A stretch of 12,212 bases of DNA from an uncultured Burkholderiales bacterium (GCA_903898725.1 CAIUGQ010000379.1:1-12212), one strand, 5' to 3'. Numbered from the stretch's first letter, positions 1 through 6,210 are shown. The notes: a model not told the origin generated them from the sequence alone. Translations and numbers: made by a program.

Positions 1-7
1 CGCTCAT
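1..7 (-). CDS. Possible start of a further minus-strand gene, cut by the window edge
   Basis: Only two codons (ATG AGC) are visible, reading leftward from position 7. The reason to note them is a purine-rich ribosome-binding sequence just upstream on the minus strand, GGAGAGG, ending two bases before the ATG (complement of 10-16). The 99 nt between here and the stop codon of the small acyl-CoA dehydrogenase subunit hold no other convincing gene. If real, this would be the next gene of the minus-strand run. The product cannot be named. Confidence 0.3.
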
Positions 8-106
8 GGCCTCTCCGGGGGTGCACGGCACCCAGGACGCAAACAGCGTTCCCGCCTCCGCTGCGGGCACGCCGCCTGCCGGTGACGCCACGCGTCGGGG
101 CGCGGG

Positions 107-1033
107 TCAGCCCGCCTCGACGCCGTCCAGCAGGTCGAAGAGCCCCTCGGGGCCGGCGGCCAGCGCGCGTGCGCCCAGCAGCGCGTGCCAGTCGTGCTCG
201 TCGCCCCAGCGGTCCCGCCAGTGCCAGAGCAGGCGGGTCGAGCGATGCAGCGCGTGCTCGGCGGTGAAGCCGATGGCACCGTGGACCTGGTGCACGATCG
301 CGGCGACTCGCCCGGCGGCCTCCGCCGCCCGCGCCCGCGCGACGGCCGCCGCCACCTCGCCACCGCCCGCCTCCAGCCCGGCCGCCGCCCAGTCGAGCGC
401 CGCACGCGATGCGGCGACGTCCTCGGCCGCCACCGCGAGCGGATGCTGGACAGCCTGGAACTGTCCGATCGGCCGGCCGAAGGCCTTCCTCCGCCCGGCG
501 TACTCGACACCCAGTGCGATCGCGGTCCGCAGCGCACCGGTCAGCATGGCCGCCGAGGCGAGCGCGAGCCGGGCGCGGACGCCCTCGGCGTTCGCGAGCT
601 CGAAGGCCTGCGGTGCGCCGCCACCCGCCTCGTGCCAGACGCAGCGCGCGGTATCGCCCCATGGATCGAGGACCAGACGGTGTGCGTCGGGCAGCGCGAC
701 CAGATCGGCCGGATCGGGGCGTCCGTCGGGACCCGCCACCGACAGCCGGACCACCCGATCGTCGAGCTCGCGCCCCGCCTGCGCGAGCAGCGTGTGCGCC
801 AGCAGCGTGTCGGCCAGCGGCACCGCGGCCGCATGCGCGCCGGCGGCCTGCAGCACCGCGGCCGCGTCGAACCAGGCCTCGCCCGCGCCGCCCTGCGACT
901 CGGGGCGCAGCAGCCTCGGGACCCCCGACTCGACGAGCGTCGCCCACAGGGCGGGGTCGAAGGCCGGCCCCGGCGTCGCCTCGGCGAACATCCGCTCGAC
1001 CGCCTCGGCGATCATCGATTCACGCACACTCAT
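107..1033 (-). CDS. Acyl-CoA dehydrogenase family protein, small subunit type (308 aa)
   Basis: A flavoprotein-family subunit expected to take part in alpha,beta-dehydrogenation of an acyl-CoA thioester in the cytoplasm. At 308 aa it is shorter than a stand-alone acyl-CoA dehydrogenase (about 380). The N-terminal part is weakly conserved and lacks the usual TEP..GSDL flavin-contact motif. The C-terminal helical domain is clear: R182-x-x-F-G-x-x-I-x-x-F-Q-x-x-Q-H197, then HQVHGAIGFTAEHALHR (248-264). This is the pattern of the small partner in heteromeric dehydrogenases such as actinobacterial FadE pairs or PimC/PimD. The start is ATG 1033, whose ATGA overlaps the stop of the large subunit. 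The Shine-Dalgarno sequence is weak, so translation is probably coupled. The substrate is not readable from sequence, and activity probably needs the neighbour. Confidence 0.88.
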   Translation of the reverse strand: MSVRESMIAEAVERMFAEATPGPAFDPALWATLVESGVPRLLRPESQGGAGEAWFDAAAVLQAAGAHAAAVPLADTLLAHTLLAQAGRELDDRVVRLSVAGPDGRPDPADLVALPDAHRLVLDPWGDTARCVWHEAGGGAPQAFELANAEGVRARLALASAAMLTGALRTAIALGVEYAGRRKAFGRPIGQFQAVQHPLAVAAEDVAASRAALDWAAAGLEAGGGEVAAAVARARAAEAAGRVAAIVHQVHGAIGFTAEHALHRSTRLLWHWRDRWGDEHDWHALLGARALAAGPEGLFDLLDGVEAG

Positions 1034-2178
1034 CGCAGCCCCAGCCCGCGGGCGATCATGCCGCGCAGCACCTCGGGGGTGCCGCCTCGCAGCGTGTAGG
1101 ACGTGGCGTCGGCCACGGTGTCGTCGAGCAGGGCGCGATAGGCCGCAGCCTGCGCCGTCGTGGGATCGGCGAGCCGCAGCGCCCGCAGCCGCTCGGGGAT
1201 CTCGCGCTCGAGCGCATTGCCCAGGTCCTTGAGCAGCGCGGCCTCGGTGGCCGGATCGCCGCCGGCATCGAGCTTGGCGGCGACCGACAGCGCCATGCGA
1301 CGGAGCGCGGCGAGGTGGGCCACCGAGCGGCCGAGCTCGATGCGTGCGGCCGGCGTGTCGTCGCGCGGCCCGGCACGCAGCAGCGCGACCAGCAGCGGAA
1401 AGACGCTGAGGAAGCGCTCCGGACCGCTGCGCTCGAACGCGAGCTCGCCGGTCACCAGGCGCCAGCCGTCGCCGACCTGCCCGATCACGTGGGTGTCGGG
1501 CACCACGACATCGTCGAAGGTGATCTCGCTGAAGTCGTCGCGGCCGCACAGGTTGCGGATCGGGCGCCGCGTGACGCCCGGGGTGCGCAGGTCGACCGCG
1601 AACTGGGTGAGGCCCGCGTGGCGGCGCTGCGGATCGGCAGGCTCCGTCCGGAACAGCCCGATCATGTAGTCCGCGAGATGCCCGCCGGTCGTCCAGACCT
1701 TGCGGCCGGACAGGCGCCAGCCACCGACGATCCGCTCGCCACGCGACCGCACGCTCGCCAGGTCCGAGCCCGAATCCGGCTCGCTCATGCCGATGGCGAA
1801 GGTGATCTCGCCGCGCACGATGCCGGGCAGCACCTCGGCCTGCAGCGTGTCGGTCCCGTGGCGCAGGATCTGCGGCCCGCTCTGCCGATCGGCGATCCAG
1901 TGCCCGCCCACCGGCGCGCCGGCCGCCAGCAGCTCCTCGACCACGACGTAGCGCTCGAGCGTCGAGCGCTCCTGGCCCCCCCAGCGCGCCGGCCAGGTGA
2001 GCCCGATCAGACCGGCCTCGCCACAGGCGCGCGTGAAGCGCCGGTCGAAGACCGTCCAGCCCGAGCATCGGGGCGCGTAGGCGCCGGCCTCGCGCTGGGC
2101 CGTCAGGAATGCGCGGACCTTCGCGCGCAGGGCGTGGGCGGCCGGCGGAAGGTCGGCCGATTCGAACGCGAGACTCAT
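1030..2178 (-). CDS. Acyl-CoA dehydrogenase family protein, large subunit type (382 aa)
   Basis: FAD-dependent acyl-CoA dehydrogenase-family protein of normal length. The flavin/substrate motif MSEPDSGSDL lies at 131-140 and the beta-domain motif KVWTTG at 160-165. The C-terminal segment RGGTPEVLRGMIARGLGL ends the protein. In medium-chain-type enzymes the catalytic base is the Glu of an E-G-T motif in this segment; here that position is Gly365. Glu249 in the FER motif could serve as an isovaleryl-CoA-dehydrogenase-type base, but this is only inference. Together with the small subunit next door, this suggests an alpha2-beta2 enzyme. The start at ATG 2178 has GGAG seven bases upstream and overlaps the OsmC stop as ATGA. 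It is probably co-transcribed with OsmC and the small subunit. The acyl-CoA substrate is unknown. Confidence 0.9.
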   Translation of the reverse strand: MSLAFESADLPPAAHALRAKVRAFLTAQREAGAYAPRCSGWTVFDRRFTRACGEAGLIGLTWPARWGGQERSTLERYVVVEELLAAGAPVGGHWIADRQSGPQILRHGTDTLQAEVLPGIVRGEITFAIGMSEPDSGSDLASVRSRGERIVGGWRLSGRKVWTTGGHLADYMIGLFRTEPADPQRRHAGLTQFAVDLRTPGVTRRPIRNLCGRDDFSEITFDDVVVPDTHVIGQVGDGWRLVTGELAFERSGPERFLSVFPLLVALLRAGPRDDTPAARIELGRSVAHLAALRRMALSVAAKLDAGGDPATEAALLKDLGNALEREIPERLRALRLADPTTAQAAAYRALLDDTVADATSYTLRGGTPEVLRGMIARGLGLR

Positions 2179-2633
2179 GTTGCCGCTCCATGCAGGACGA
2201 GGCCGTCGGGCGCGCGCACCGACACGCGGGTGGTGATGCCCTGGGCGACGCTCTGGCCGACGGTGCAGAACTGCTCGAACTGGGCGAGCGCGCGCGCGAG
2301 CTTCGTGCCGTCCTCGGGCAGCCTGCCGAGGCCGAGGCGCACGTCGATGGCGAGCACGCGCTGACGGCCCTCGGGGTTGCGGCCGACCTCGGCGCGCGCC
2401 TCGGCGGACAGCGGCGAGGCGTCCAGCCCGAACTTGCGCAGCGCGAAGAACAGCGAGTCGGTCATGCAGCTCGCCACCGCGGCGAGCAGCAGCTGCGAGG
2501 GGTTCGGCCCCTCGCCCGTGCCCAGCGGTGGAGGCTCGTCGCCGACGAAGGACGGGCGCGCCGGGTCCCAGGTGATGGCGACGCGGAACTCGTGCTGCTG
2601 CTCGAGGCGGATGAATCGCTCGCCGTCGGCCAT
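2175..2633 (-). CDS. OsmC family protein (152 aa)
   Basis: Cytosolic OsmC/Ohr-fold protein. Characterised members use a reactive cysteine pair to reduce organic hydroperoxides. Both hallmark cysteines are present: Cys56 in the helix motif AAVASCMTDSL and Cys123 in QFEQFCTVGQSV. The conserved GPNPSQLLLAA segment (42-52) leads into the first helix. Length is typical of the family. The sequence resembles the broad OsmC group rather than true Ohr or OsmC of E. coli, so the substrate is open. The start at ATG 2633 has GGAGA about six to seven bases upstream. The stop overlaps the start of the large acyl-CoA dehydrogenase subunit (ATGA), so the two are probably translationally coupled. Placement among catabolic genes fits a protective role during oxidative catabolism (inference). 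Confidence 0.9.
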   Translation of the reverse strand: MADGERFIRLEQQHEFRVAITWDPARPSFVGDEPPPLGTGEGPNPSQLLLAAVASCMTDSLFFALRKFGLDASPLSAEARAEVGRNPEGRQRVLAIDVRLGLGRLPEDGTKLARALAQFEQFCTVGQSVAQGITTRVSVRAPDGLVLHGAAT

Positions 2634-2666
2634 GGGGTGTCTCCTCTGCGTTCGGACAATCGGGGC

Positions 2667-3299
2667 TCAGGGTCGCCGCGCGACCAGCTCGAGCACGTCG
2701 GACATCCCGTCGTGCCCGGCCCCTTCGGACAGGGTGCGCTGCGCCCGGTGCAGGCGCTCGATGCGCCAGCCGGCGAAGGCCTCGCGCAGCATCACTTCGT
2801 CGTAGAGGTGCTCGAGGATCCCGGGTCCGCCGGTGCGATACGTCATCTGCAGCGGCCCGTAGCCGACCAGCAGCAGGACGCCGCCCGGACGCAGCGCACG
2901 CGCGAAGCCCTCGAACATCGCCGCGCGCTGCGACGGCGTGGCGAACTGCACGAAGACCGCGACCACTGCGTCGAACGGCGCACCGCAGGCGGGATCGTCC
3001 CAGCCCCAGGTGTCGACCGAGGCCAGTCGGGCGTCGACGGCGACACCGCGCTCGGTGGCGAGCGCCGCGGCCTTGCGCAGCCCCACCTCCGAGATGTCGA
3101 AGGCGGTGACCGCGCAGCTCCGGCCGGCGAGCCAGGTGGCGTTGCGGCCCTCGCCGTCGGCCACGCACAGCACGCGGTCGCCGGGCGCGAACAGCGCCGC
3201 CTGCGCGGCGAGCACGTCGTTGGGCGCGGTGCCGAAGAGGAACCCCTCGGCGGCGTAGCGGCCGTTCCAGCGTGCCGCGGCATCCTCGAAGCCCGCCAC
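2667..3299 (-). CDS. Class I SAM-dependent methyltransferase (210 aa)
   Basis: A small Rossmann-fold methyltransferase of the TehB/thiopurine-methyltransferase-like type. The N-terminal signature is W11-x-x-R-Y15 followed by FLFGTAPND (20-28). Motif I is VLCVADGEGRN (43-53), which forms the SAM glycine loop. The acidic residue after strand 2 is Asp68 in AFDIS. Strand 4 is FDAVVAVFVQF, and ALRPGGVLLLVGYGP is the post-motif segment. The methyl acceptor is unknown. The start is a GTG at 3299, only eight bases after the stop of the dienelactone hydrolase-like gene. There is no good Shine-Dalgarno sequence, so it probably depends on reinitiation. The conserved W..RY motif so close to this codon argues against a later start. 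Homologues are often labelled tellurite-resistance-like, but nothing here supports tellurite specifically. Confidence 0.87.
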   Translation of the reverse strand: MAGFEDAAARWNGRYAAEGFLFGTAPNDVLAAQAALFAPGDRVLCVADGEGRNATWLAGRSCAVTAFDISEVGLRKAAALATERGVAVDARLASVDTWGWDDPACGAPFDAVVAVFVQFATPSQRAAMFEGFARALRPGGVLLLVGYGPLQMTYRTGGPGILEHLYDEVMLREAFAGWRIERLHRAQRTLSEGAGHDGMSDVLELVARRP

Positions 3300-3307
3300 G
3301 GCGCGGA

Positions 3308-3970
3308 CTACAGCGTGCGCTGAAGGAAGGCGACCATGCGGTCCCAGGCCTGCTGGGCGCAGCCCGCGTCATAGACGTCGCCGCGGCGCTCGTTGAAGAA
3401 GCCGTGCGCCGCCTCGTAGCGGTGGACCTCCGGGCTGCGCCCTGCCGCGGTCATGCCCGCCTCCAGCGCATCGGCGGCGGCCGGCGTGCACCAGTCGTCA
3501 CGGTTGGCGAAATGGGCCTGGAACGGCACGGCGATCGCGGCCGGATCGGCGAAGTCCTGGGGCGGGATGCCGTAGAAGCAGACGCCCGCGGCCACCTCGG
3601 GCACATGCACGCACGAGGCGACCGTCAGGGCCCCGCCCATGCAGAATCCCATGACAGCGACCTTCGCGCCGCCCGCGGCGAGGTGCCGGACCGCGCCACG
3701 GATGTCCTGGTGGGTGGCACCGGGGAAGTCGAGCCCGGTCATCAGGTGACTGGCCTCGTCGGGCTTCTGGGTGACTCGGCCCTGGTAGAGGTCCGGGGCG
3801 AGCGCGTTGTACCCGGCGCGGGCGAAGCGGTCGGCCACGCCGCAGATCTGGTCGTTCAGTCCCCACCATTCCTGGATCACGACGATCCCGGGGCGCCCCG
3901 CGCCGGCACCGGCCAGATAGCCGCGGGTGCGACCGCCGTCGGGCCGCTCGAAATCGATCATCTGTCCCAT
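3308..3970 (-). CDS. Dienelactone hydrolase family protein (220 aa)
   Basis: An alpha/beta-hydrolase of the carboxymethylenebutenolidase family, which opens dienelactone in chlorocatechol breakdown; many family members act on other lactones or esters. Expected to be cytoplasmic, with no signal peptide. The Cys-Asp-His set is intact: Cys110 in the elbow GFCMGG (108-113), Asp158 in FANRDDWCTP, and His189 in EAAHGFFNE. Glu34 in VIQEWWGLN matches the glutamate that activates the cysteine in known enzymes. Length is close to the family norm (about 230). The start at ATG 3970 has a strong GGAGG five bases upstream. It is the first gene of the minus-strand run and diverges from the AraC-family regulator. 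No chlorocatechol dioxygenase or cycloisomerase is nearby, so a dedicated ClcD/TfdE role is not supported. Confidence 0.93.
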   Translation of the reverse strand: MGQMIDFERPDGGRTRGYLAGAGAGRPGIVVIQEWWGLNDQICGVADRFARAGYNALAPDLYQGRVTQKPDEASHLMTGLDFPGATHQDIRGAVRHLAAGGAKVAVMGFCMGGALTVASCVHVPEVAAGVCFYGIPPQDFADPAAIAVPFQAHFANRDDWCTPAAADALEAGMTAAGRSPEVHRYEAAHGFFNERRGDVYDAGCAQQAWDRMVAFLQRTL

Positions 3971-3984
3971 GTCGTCCTCCGTCG

Positions 3985-4005
3985 GGGTCCGCGGGCTCGG
4001 GACCC
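3985..4005. repeat. Short inverted repeat in the leader of the minus-strand run
   Basis: GGGTCC (3985-3990) and GGACCC (4000-4005) are perfectly complementary around a 9-nt loop. The hairpin would sit in the 5' leader of the dienelactone hydrolase-like gene, between its candidate promoter and ribosome-binding site. A six-base stem is common by chance at this GC content. Confidence 0.25.
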
Positions 4006-4016
4006 GCCTCGACGCA

Positions 4017-4025
4017 AGACTAGCA
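4017..4025 (-). promoter_or_regulatory. Candidate extended -10 promoter for the minus-strand run
   Basis: Read on the minus strand, TGC followed by TAGTCT (complement of 4025-4017) resembles an extended -10 element. Transcription would start near 4010, giving a leader of about 40 nt before ATG 3970. There is no recognisable -35 hexamer 16-18 bases upstream, which suits an activator-dependent promoter. The large palindrome at 4039-4077 lies where the -35 region and an activator site would be. Confidence 0.3.
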
Positions 4026-4038
4026 AACCGCAGCGGCG

Positions 4039-4077
4039 GACCGTGCCCGGCGCGTGCCGGGATCGGGCACTGCGGTC
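4039..4077. promoter_or_regulatory. Imperfect palindrome, candidate operator (or terminator) between the divergent genes
   Basis: GTGCCCG (4043-4049) and CGGGCAC (4064-4070) form a perfect 7-bp inverted repeat with 14 nt between them. Outer arms GACC (4039-4042) and GGTC (4074-4077) extend it. Inside it, CCCGGC and GCCGGG (4046-4051, 4056-4061) can form an alternative hairpin. GTGCC also recurs 11 bp apart (4043, 4054), one helical turn. It lies just upstream of the candidate minus-strand -10 element, where a regulator would bind. If the small ORF at 4085-4285 is real, it is also placed like a terminator for that ORF. Confidence 0.4.
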
Positions 4078-4084
4078 GCCGCGC

Positions 4085-4285
4085 TCAGCGCGATGCCCGG
4101 CTGCGCGTCGAACCCGACCCGTCGCGGCCCTGGCCGGCTGCCGCTTCACCCGCGCGCATCCCGCAGGCGTCCGCGGCCCGCGCGACCACCGTCGCCGGCG
4201 CCAGCCAGACCAGGACCGCCCACCACGCCGCTTCGCCCAAGGCTCGCGCCGCGCCCGGTAGGCTCATCGATTCCTGTTTCGGCAT
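4085..4285 (-). CDS. Doubtful small ORF with one hydrophobic segment (66 aa)
   Basis: I do not recognise this protein. It lies within a 443-nt stretch otherwise without a gene. In its favour: ATG 4285 is preceded by GGAG seven bases upstream on the minus strand; a second in-frame ATG (4267) also has AGGA nearby; and codon third positions are mostly G or C. It has a hydrophobic stretch, AAWWAVLVWLAPATVVARA (residues 19-37), that could be a membrane anchor or signal peptide. The tail is short and rich in Gly, Ala, Arg and Ser. Against it: in DNA this GC-rich, open frames of this length are expected by chance, and no conserved motif is visible. The alternative start at 4267 gives 60 aa. Confidence 0.25.
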   Translation of the reverse strand: MPKQESMSLPGAARALGEAAWWAVLVWLAPATVVARAADACGMRAGEAAAGQGRDGSGSTRSRASR

Positions 4286-4369
4286 CCGCTCGCTCCGATG
4301 GACTCGGATCAGTGTCGACCCGGCCGGACGGCCCCGCCCGACGGGCGCAGCCAGCGGCTTGACTCCGTG

Positions 4370-4378
4370 TGCCAGAAT
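4370..4378 (+). promoter_or_regulatory. Candidate extended -10 promoter of the AraC-family gene
   Basis: TGC followed by CAGAAT (4370-4378) looks like an extended -10 element, with predicted transcription start near 4385 and a leader of about 29 nt before GTG 4414. A TTGACT hexamer lies at 4359-4364 but is only 8 nt away, too close to be its -35 partner. The same TGC-extended form is seen on the opposite strand for the divergent run. Confidence 0.33.
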
Positions 4379-4391
4379 CGTGCCCGCCGCA

Positions 4392-4403
4392 CCGGCCGGC
4401 CGG
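4392..4403. repeat. 12-bp perfect palindrome touching the AraC ribosome-binding site
   Basis: CCGGCCGGCCGG is self-complementary and ends within the GGGAG Shine-Dalgarno sequence (4402-4406). It could be a protein-binding site for autoregulation or a structure that hides the ribosome-binding site. It could also be a by-product of high GC content. Confidence 0.3.
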
Positions 4404-4413
4404 GAGACGACGC

Positions 4414-5454
4414 GTGGACACGACCATGGCGACCAGCGTGCAGGTCGTCGAGAAACTGATCGAACGACTCGGCCTCGAGGCCGGCCCGCTGTTCGCCCGA
4501 CACGGCATCGACCGCAGCCTGCTGTCGGACCAGAGCGCGCGGCTCTCGCAGGATGCGGTCGACGCCGTCGTCGGCGACGTCGCCGCCCGCGTGCCCGACC
4601 CGGCCTTCGGTCTGCTCGCGGCCCAGTGCTGGCATCCCGGCAGCCTGGGCGCGCTCGGGCATGCATGGCTCGCCAGCTCGACGCTGCGTCGCGGCCTCGA
4701 ACGGCTCCAGCGCTACTGGCAGCTTCTCGGGCAGCGCACCGCCATCACGCTGCGGGAGGATGCAGACGGGCTCGCGGTGGTGCTGCGCAATCCGCGCAGC
4801 GACCCGGTGATCGCCGCCGCGACCACCGACATGGACTTCTCGGTCCTCGTCGACATGTGCCGGATGAACGCCGGTCGCGACTTCAACCCGGTGCAGGTGC
4901 GGCTGATCCGCCCTGCCCCGGCGGACACCGCCCCCTACGAGGCCTACTACGGCGCACCGGTCCGGTTCGGATCCGCCGAGCGCGCGATCGTCATGCCCCG
5001 CGCCGCGGTCGACGTGCCGCTGGCGACGGCCAACCGCCAGATCGCCGGACTGCTCGACCGGGTGATGGCGGAGGACCTCGCGCGGCTCGACCGCAGCGAC
5101 GTCGTGGCCCGCTGCAGAGCCCGGCTGCACAGGCGGCTCGCCAGCGGCGAGGTCACGGCCACGCAGGTCGCCAGCGACCTGGCGATGAGCCGACGCACGC
5201 TGCACCGCAAGCTCGCCGAGGCCGGAACCACCTGGCAGCAGCTCGTCGACACGACCCGTCGCGACCTGGCCCTGCGGATGATCGAGGATCCGCGCAGGAC
5301 GATCGGCGAGGTCACCTTCGAGCTCGGCTTCTCGCAGCAGAGCGCGTTCGCCCGGGCGTTCCGGCGCTGGGCCGGCACCTCGCCGACGCAGTACCGGGAA
5401 TCGCTGGCGGCGGCTCGCAGCGCGGGAGGGCATGCCGAGGCGCCGGCAGGCTGA
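4414..5454 (+). CDS. AraC-family transcriptional regulator with arabinose-binding-like N-terminal domain (346 aa)
   Basis: A DNA-binding regulator. The N-terminal two-thirds (about 20-200) resemble the arabinose-binding-like effector domain of the OruR/ArgR-type AraC group, including GSLGALGHAWLASSTLRRGLERLQRYWQL. The C-terminus carries the double helix-turn-helix: helix pair one about 248-271 (TATQVASDLAMSRRTLHRKL) and pair two about 296-328, with the family signature ELGFSQQSAFARAFRRWAGTSPTQYR. The start is chosen as GTG 4414 because GGGAG lies seven bases upstream; ATG 4426 is possible but would leave a 19-base gap. It is divergent from the dienelactone hydrolase-led run across about 440 nt with palindromes, so it probably controls that run and perhaps itself. 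The effector is unknown but is plausibly an intermediate of that pathway. Confidence 0.93.
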   Translation: MDTTMATSVQVVEKLIERLGLEAGPLFARHGIDRSLLSDQSARLSQDAVDAVVGDVAARVPDPAFGLLAAQCWHPGSLGALGHAWLASSTLRRGLERLQRYWQLLGQRTAITLREDADGLAVVLRNPRSDPVIAAATTDMDFSVLVDMCRMNAGRDFNPVQVRLIRPAPADTAPYEAYYGAPVRFGSAERAIVMPRAAVDVPLATANRQIAGLLDRVMAEDLARLDRSDVVARCRARLHRRLASGEVTATQVASDLAMSRRTLHRKLAEAGTTWQQLVDTTRRDLALRMIEDPRRTIGEVTFELGFSQQSAFARAFRRWAGTSPTQYRESLAAARSAGGHAEAPAG

Positions 5455-5499
5455 GCACAGGCGCCCGCGGGCCGAGCCGCACGGACGGCGGCCGAGGCA

Positions 5500-5516
5500 G
5501 GCCGCGAGGCGCGGCC
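5500..5516. terminator. Weak hairpin between convergent genes
   Basis: GGCCGC (5500-5505) and GCGGCC (5511-5516) pair around a 5-nt loop in the 72-nt gap between the convergent AraC-family and isomerase genes. There is no T-run on either side. It may serve as a two-way terminator, but the GC-rich setting makes chance likely. Confidence 0.25.
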
Positions 5517-5526
5517 GCGGGCCGGC

Positions 5527-6135
5527 TCAGCGCATCGCCCGGGCCAGCGCCTCGCGCACCAGCGGCAGGCGGTCGTTGCCGAAGAACATGTCGTCGCCGA
5601 CGAAGATCGTCGGCGAGCCGAAACCGCCCCGCGCGATCAGTGCCTCGGTGTTGGCGCGCAGCGCATCCTTGACCGCCTGCGTGCCGATGCCCTCGAAGAA
5701 CGCCGTGGGATCGATCTGCAGCCGCGTGCAGAGCGTCGCCAGCACCGCGTCCTGCGAGACGTCCTGATCGTGGGTCCAGTAGGCCTCGAACACCGCCTCG
5801 GCGAACGGCACGAGCAGCCCGCGCGGTTCGAGCCACAGGCAGCCGCGCATTGCCTTGACGCTGTTGACCGGGAACACCGTCGGCGGGAATCCGATCGTCA
5901 CGCCGGTGAGCCGGGCCCAGTCCTGGAGGTCCTTGTGCATGTAGGCCTGCTTGGCGGGGACGGGGTTCTCCCGCGAAGCGTAGACGCTGGGGTTCGCGGC
6001 GTTGAAGACGCCGCCGACGAGGATCGGCCGCCAGCGCACGGGAACACCGAACTCGGCGGCCAGCGGCTGCAGGTTGCGGAATCCGAGCCAGGTCCAGGGG
6101 CTCGAGCAGTCGAAGTAGCAGTCCAGGTCGATCAT
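5527..6135 (-). CDS. 2-hydroxychromene-2-carboxylate isomerase / DsbA-family oxidoreductase-like protein (202 aa)
   Basis: A thioredoxin-fold protein of the GST-kappa/NahD type. NahD isomerises 2-hydroxychromene-2-carboxylate in naphthalene degradation using glutathione; many homologues have other or unknown substrates. The N-terminal motif YFDCSSPWTWLG (7-18) places Ser11 where NahD has its catalytic serine, and there is no DsbA-like CxxC. The cis-proline motif GGFGSPTIFVGDD lies near the C-terminus (about 170-182), followed by MFFGNDRLP, typical of the family. Length is normal (about 200). The start at ATG 6135 has GGAG seven bases upstream. No other naphthalene-pathway genes are nearby, so a role in that pathway is not implied. 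It is convergent with the AraC gene and divergent from the MliC-like gene. Confidence 0.88.
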   Translation of the reverse strand: MIDLDCYFDCSSPWTWLGFRNLQPLAAEFGVPVRWRPILVGGVFNAANPSVYASRENPVPAKQAYMHKDLQDWARLTGVTIGFPPTVFPVNSVKAMRGCLWLEPRGLLVPFAEAVFEAYWTHDQDVSQDAVLATLCTRLQIDPTAFFEGIGTQAVKDALRANTEALIARGGFGSPTIFVGDDMFFGNDRLPLVREALARAMR

Positions 6136-6162
6136 CGGCGGGCTCCGGTCGGAACGTCAGCA

Positions 6163-6210
6163 AGGCATCTGCAGGGGCGCGGGCCGGTCTCGGGGCGGGT
6201 GCAGATGCCT
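6163..6210. promoter_or_regulatory. Perfect 11-bp inverted repeat, candidate operator in a divergent intergenic region
   Basis: AGGCATCTGCA (6163-6173) and TGCAGATGCCT (6200-6210) are exact complements separated by 26 nt. It lies in the 171-nt region between the divergent isomerase (start 6135) and MliC-like gene (start 6307). The arms are less GC-rich than the surroundings, so chance from composition is less likely. It could be a two-site operator (centres about 37 bp apart) or a large-loop hairpin in a transcript. The rest of this intergenic region shows only a possible -10-like TGTATC (6275-6280), with no good -35 partner. Confidence 0.45.

Noticed and set aside
409..2364. A 651-codon plus-strand frame opposite the acyl-CoA dehydrogenase genes
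   Set aside because: Shadow of the minus-strand genes, whose motifs and start/stop overlaps are clear; the translation is low-complexity.
2667..3299. Tellurite-resistance (TehB) assignment for the methyltransferase
   Set aside because: Only the general methyltransferase fold and N-terminal motif are shared; there is no TehA partner or other tellurite gene nearby.
3308..3970. Chlorocatechol-pathway dienelactone hydrolase (clcD/tfdE)
   Set aside because: Catalytic residues fit the family, but no dioxygenase, cycloisomerase or maleylacetate reductase accompanies it.
3927..5672. A 581-codon plus-strand frame over the AraC gene
   Set aside because: Out of frame with the regulator that carries the full AraC signature; its sequence is Arg/Pro/Gly-rich with no recognisable domain.
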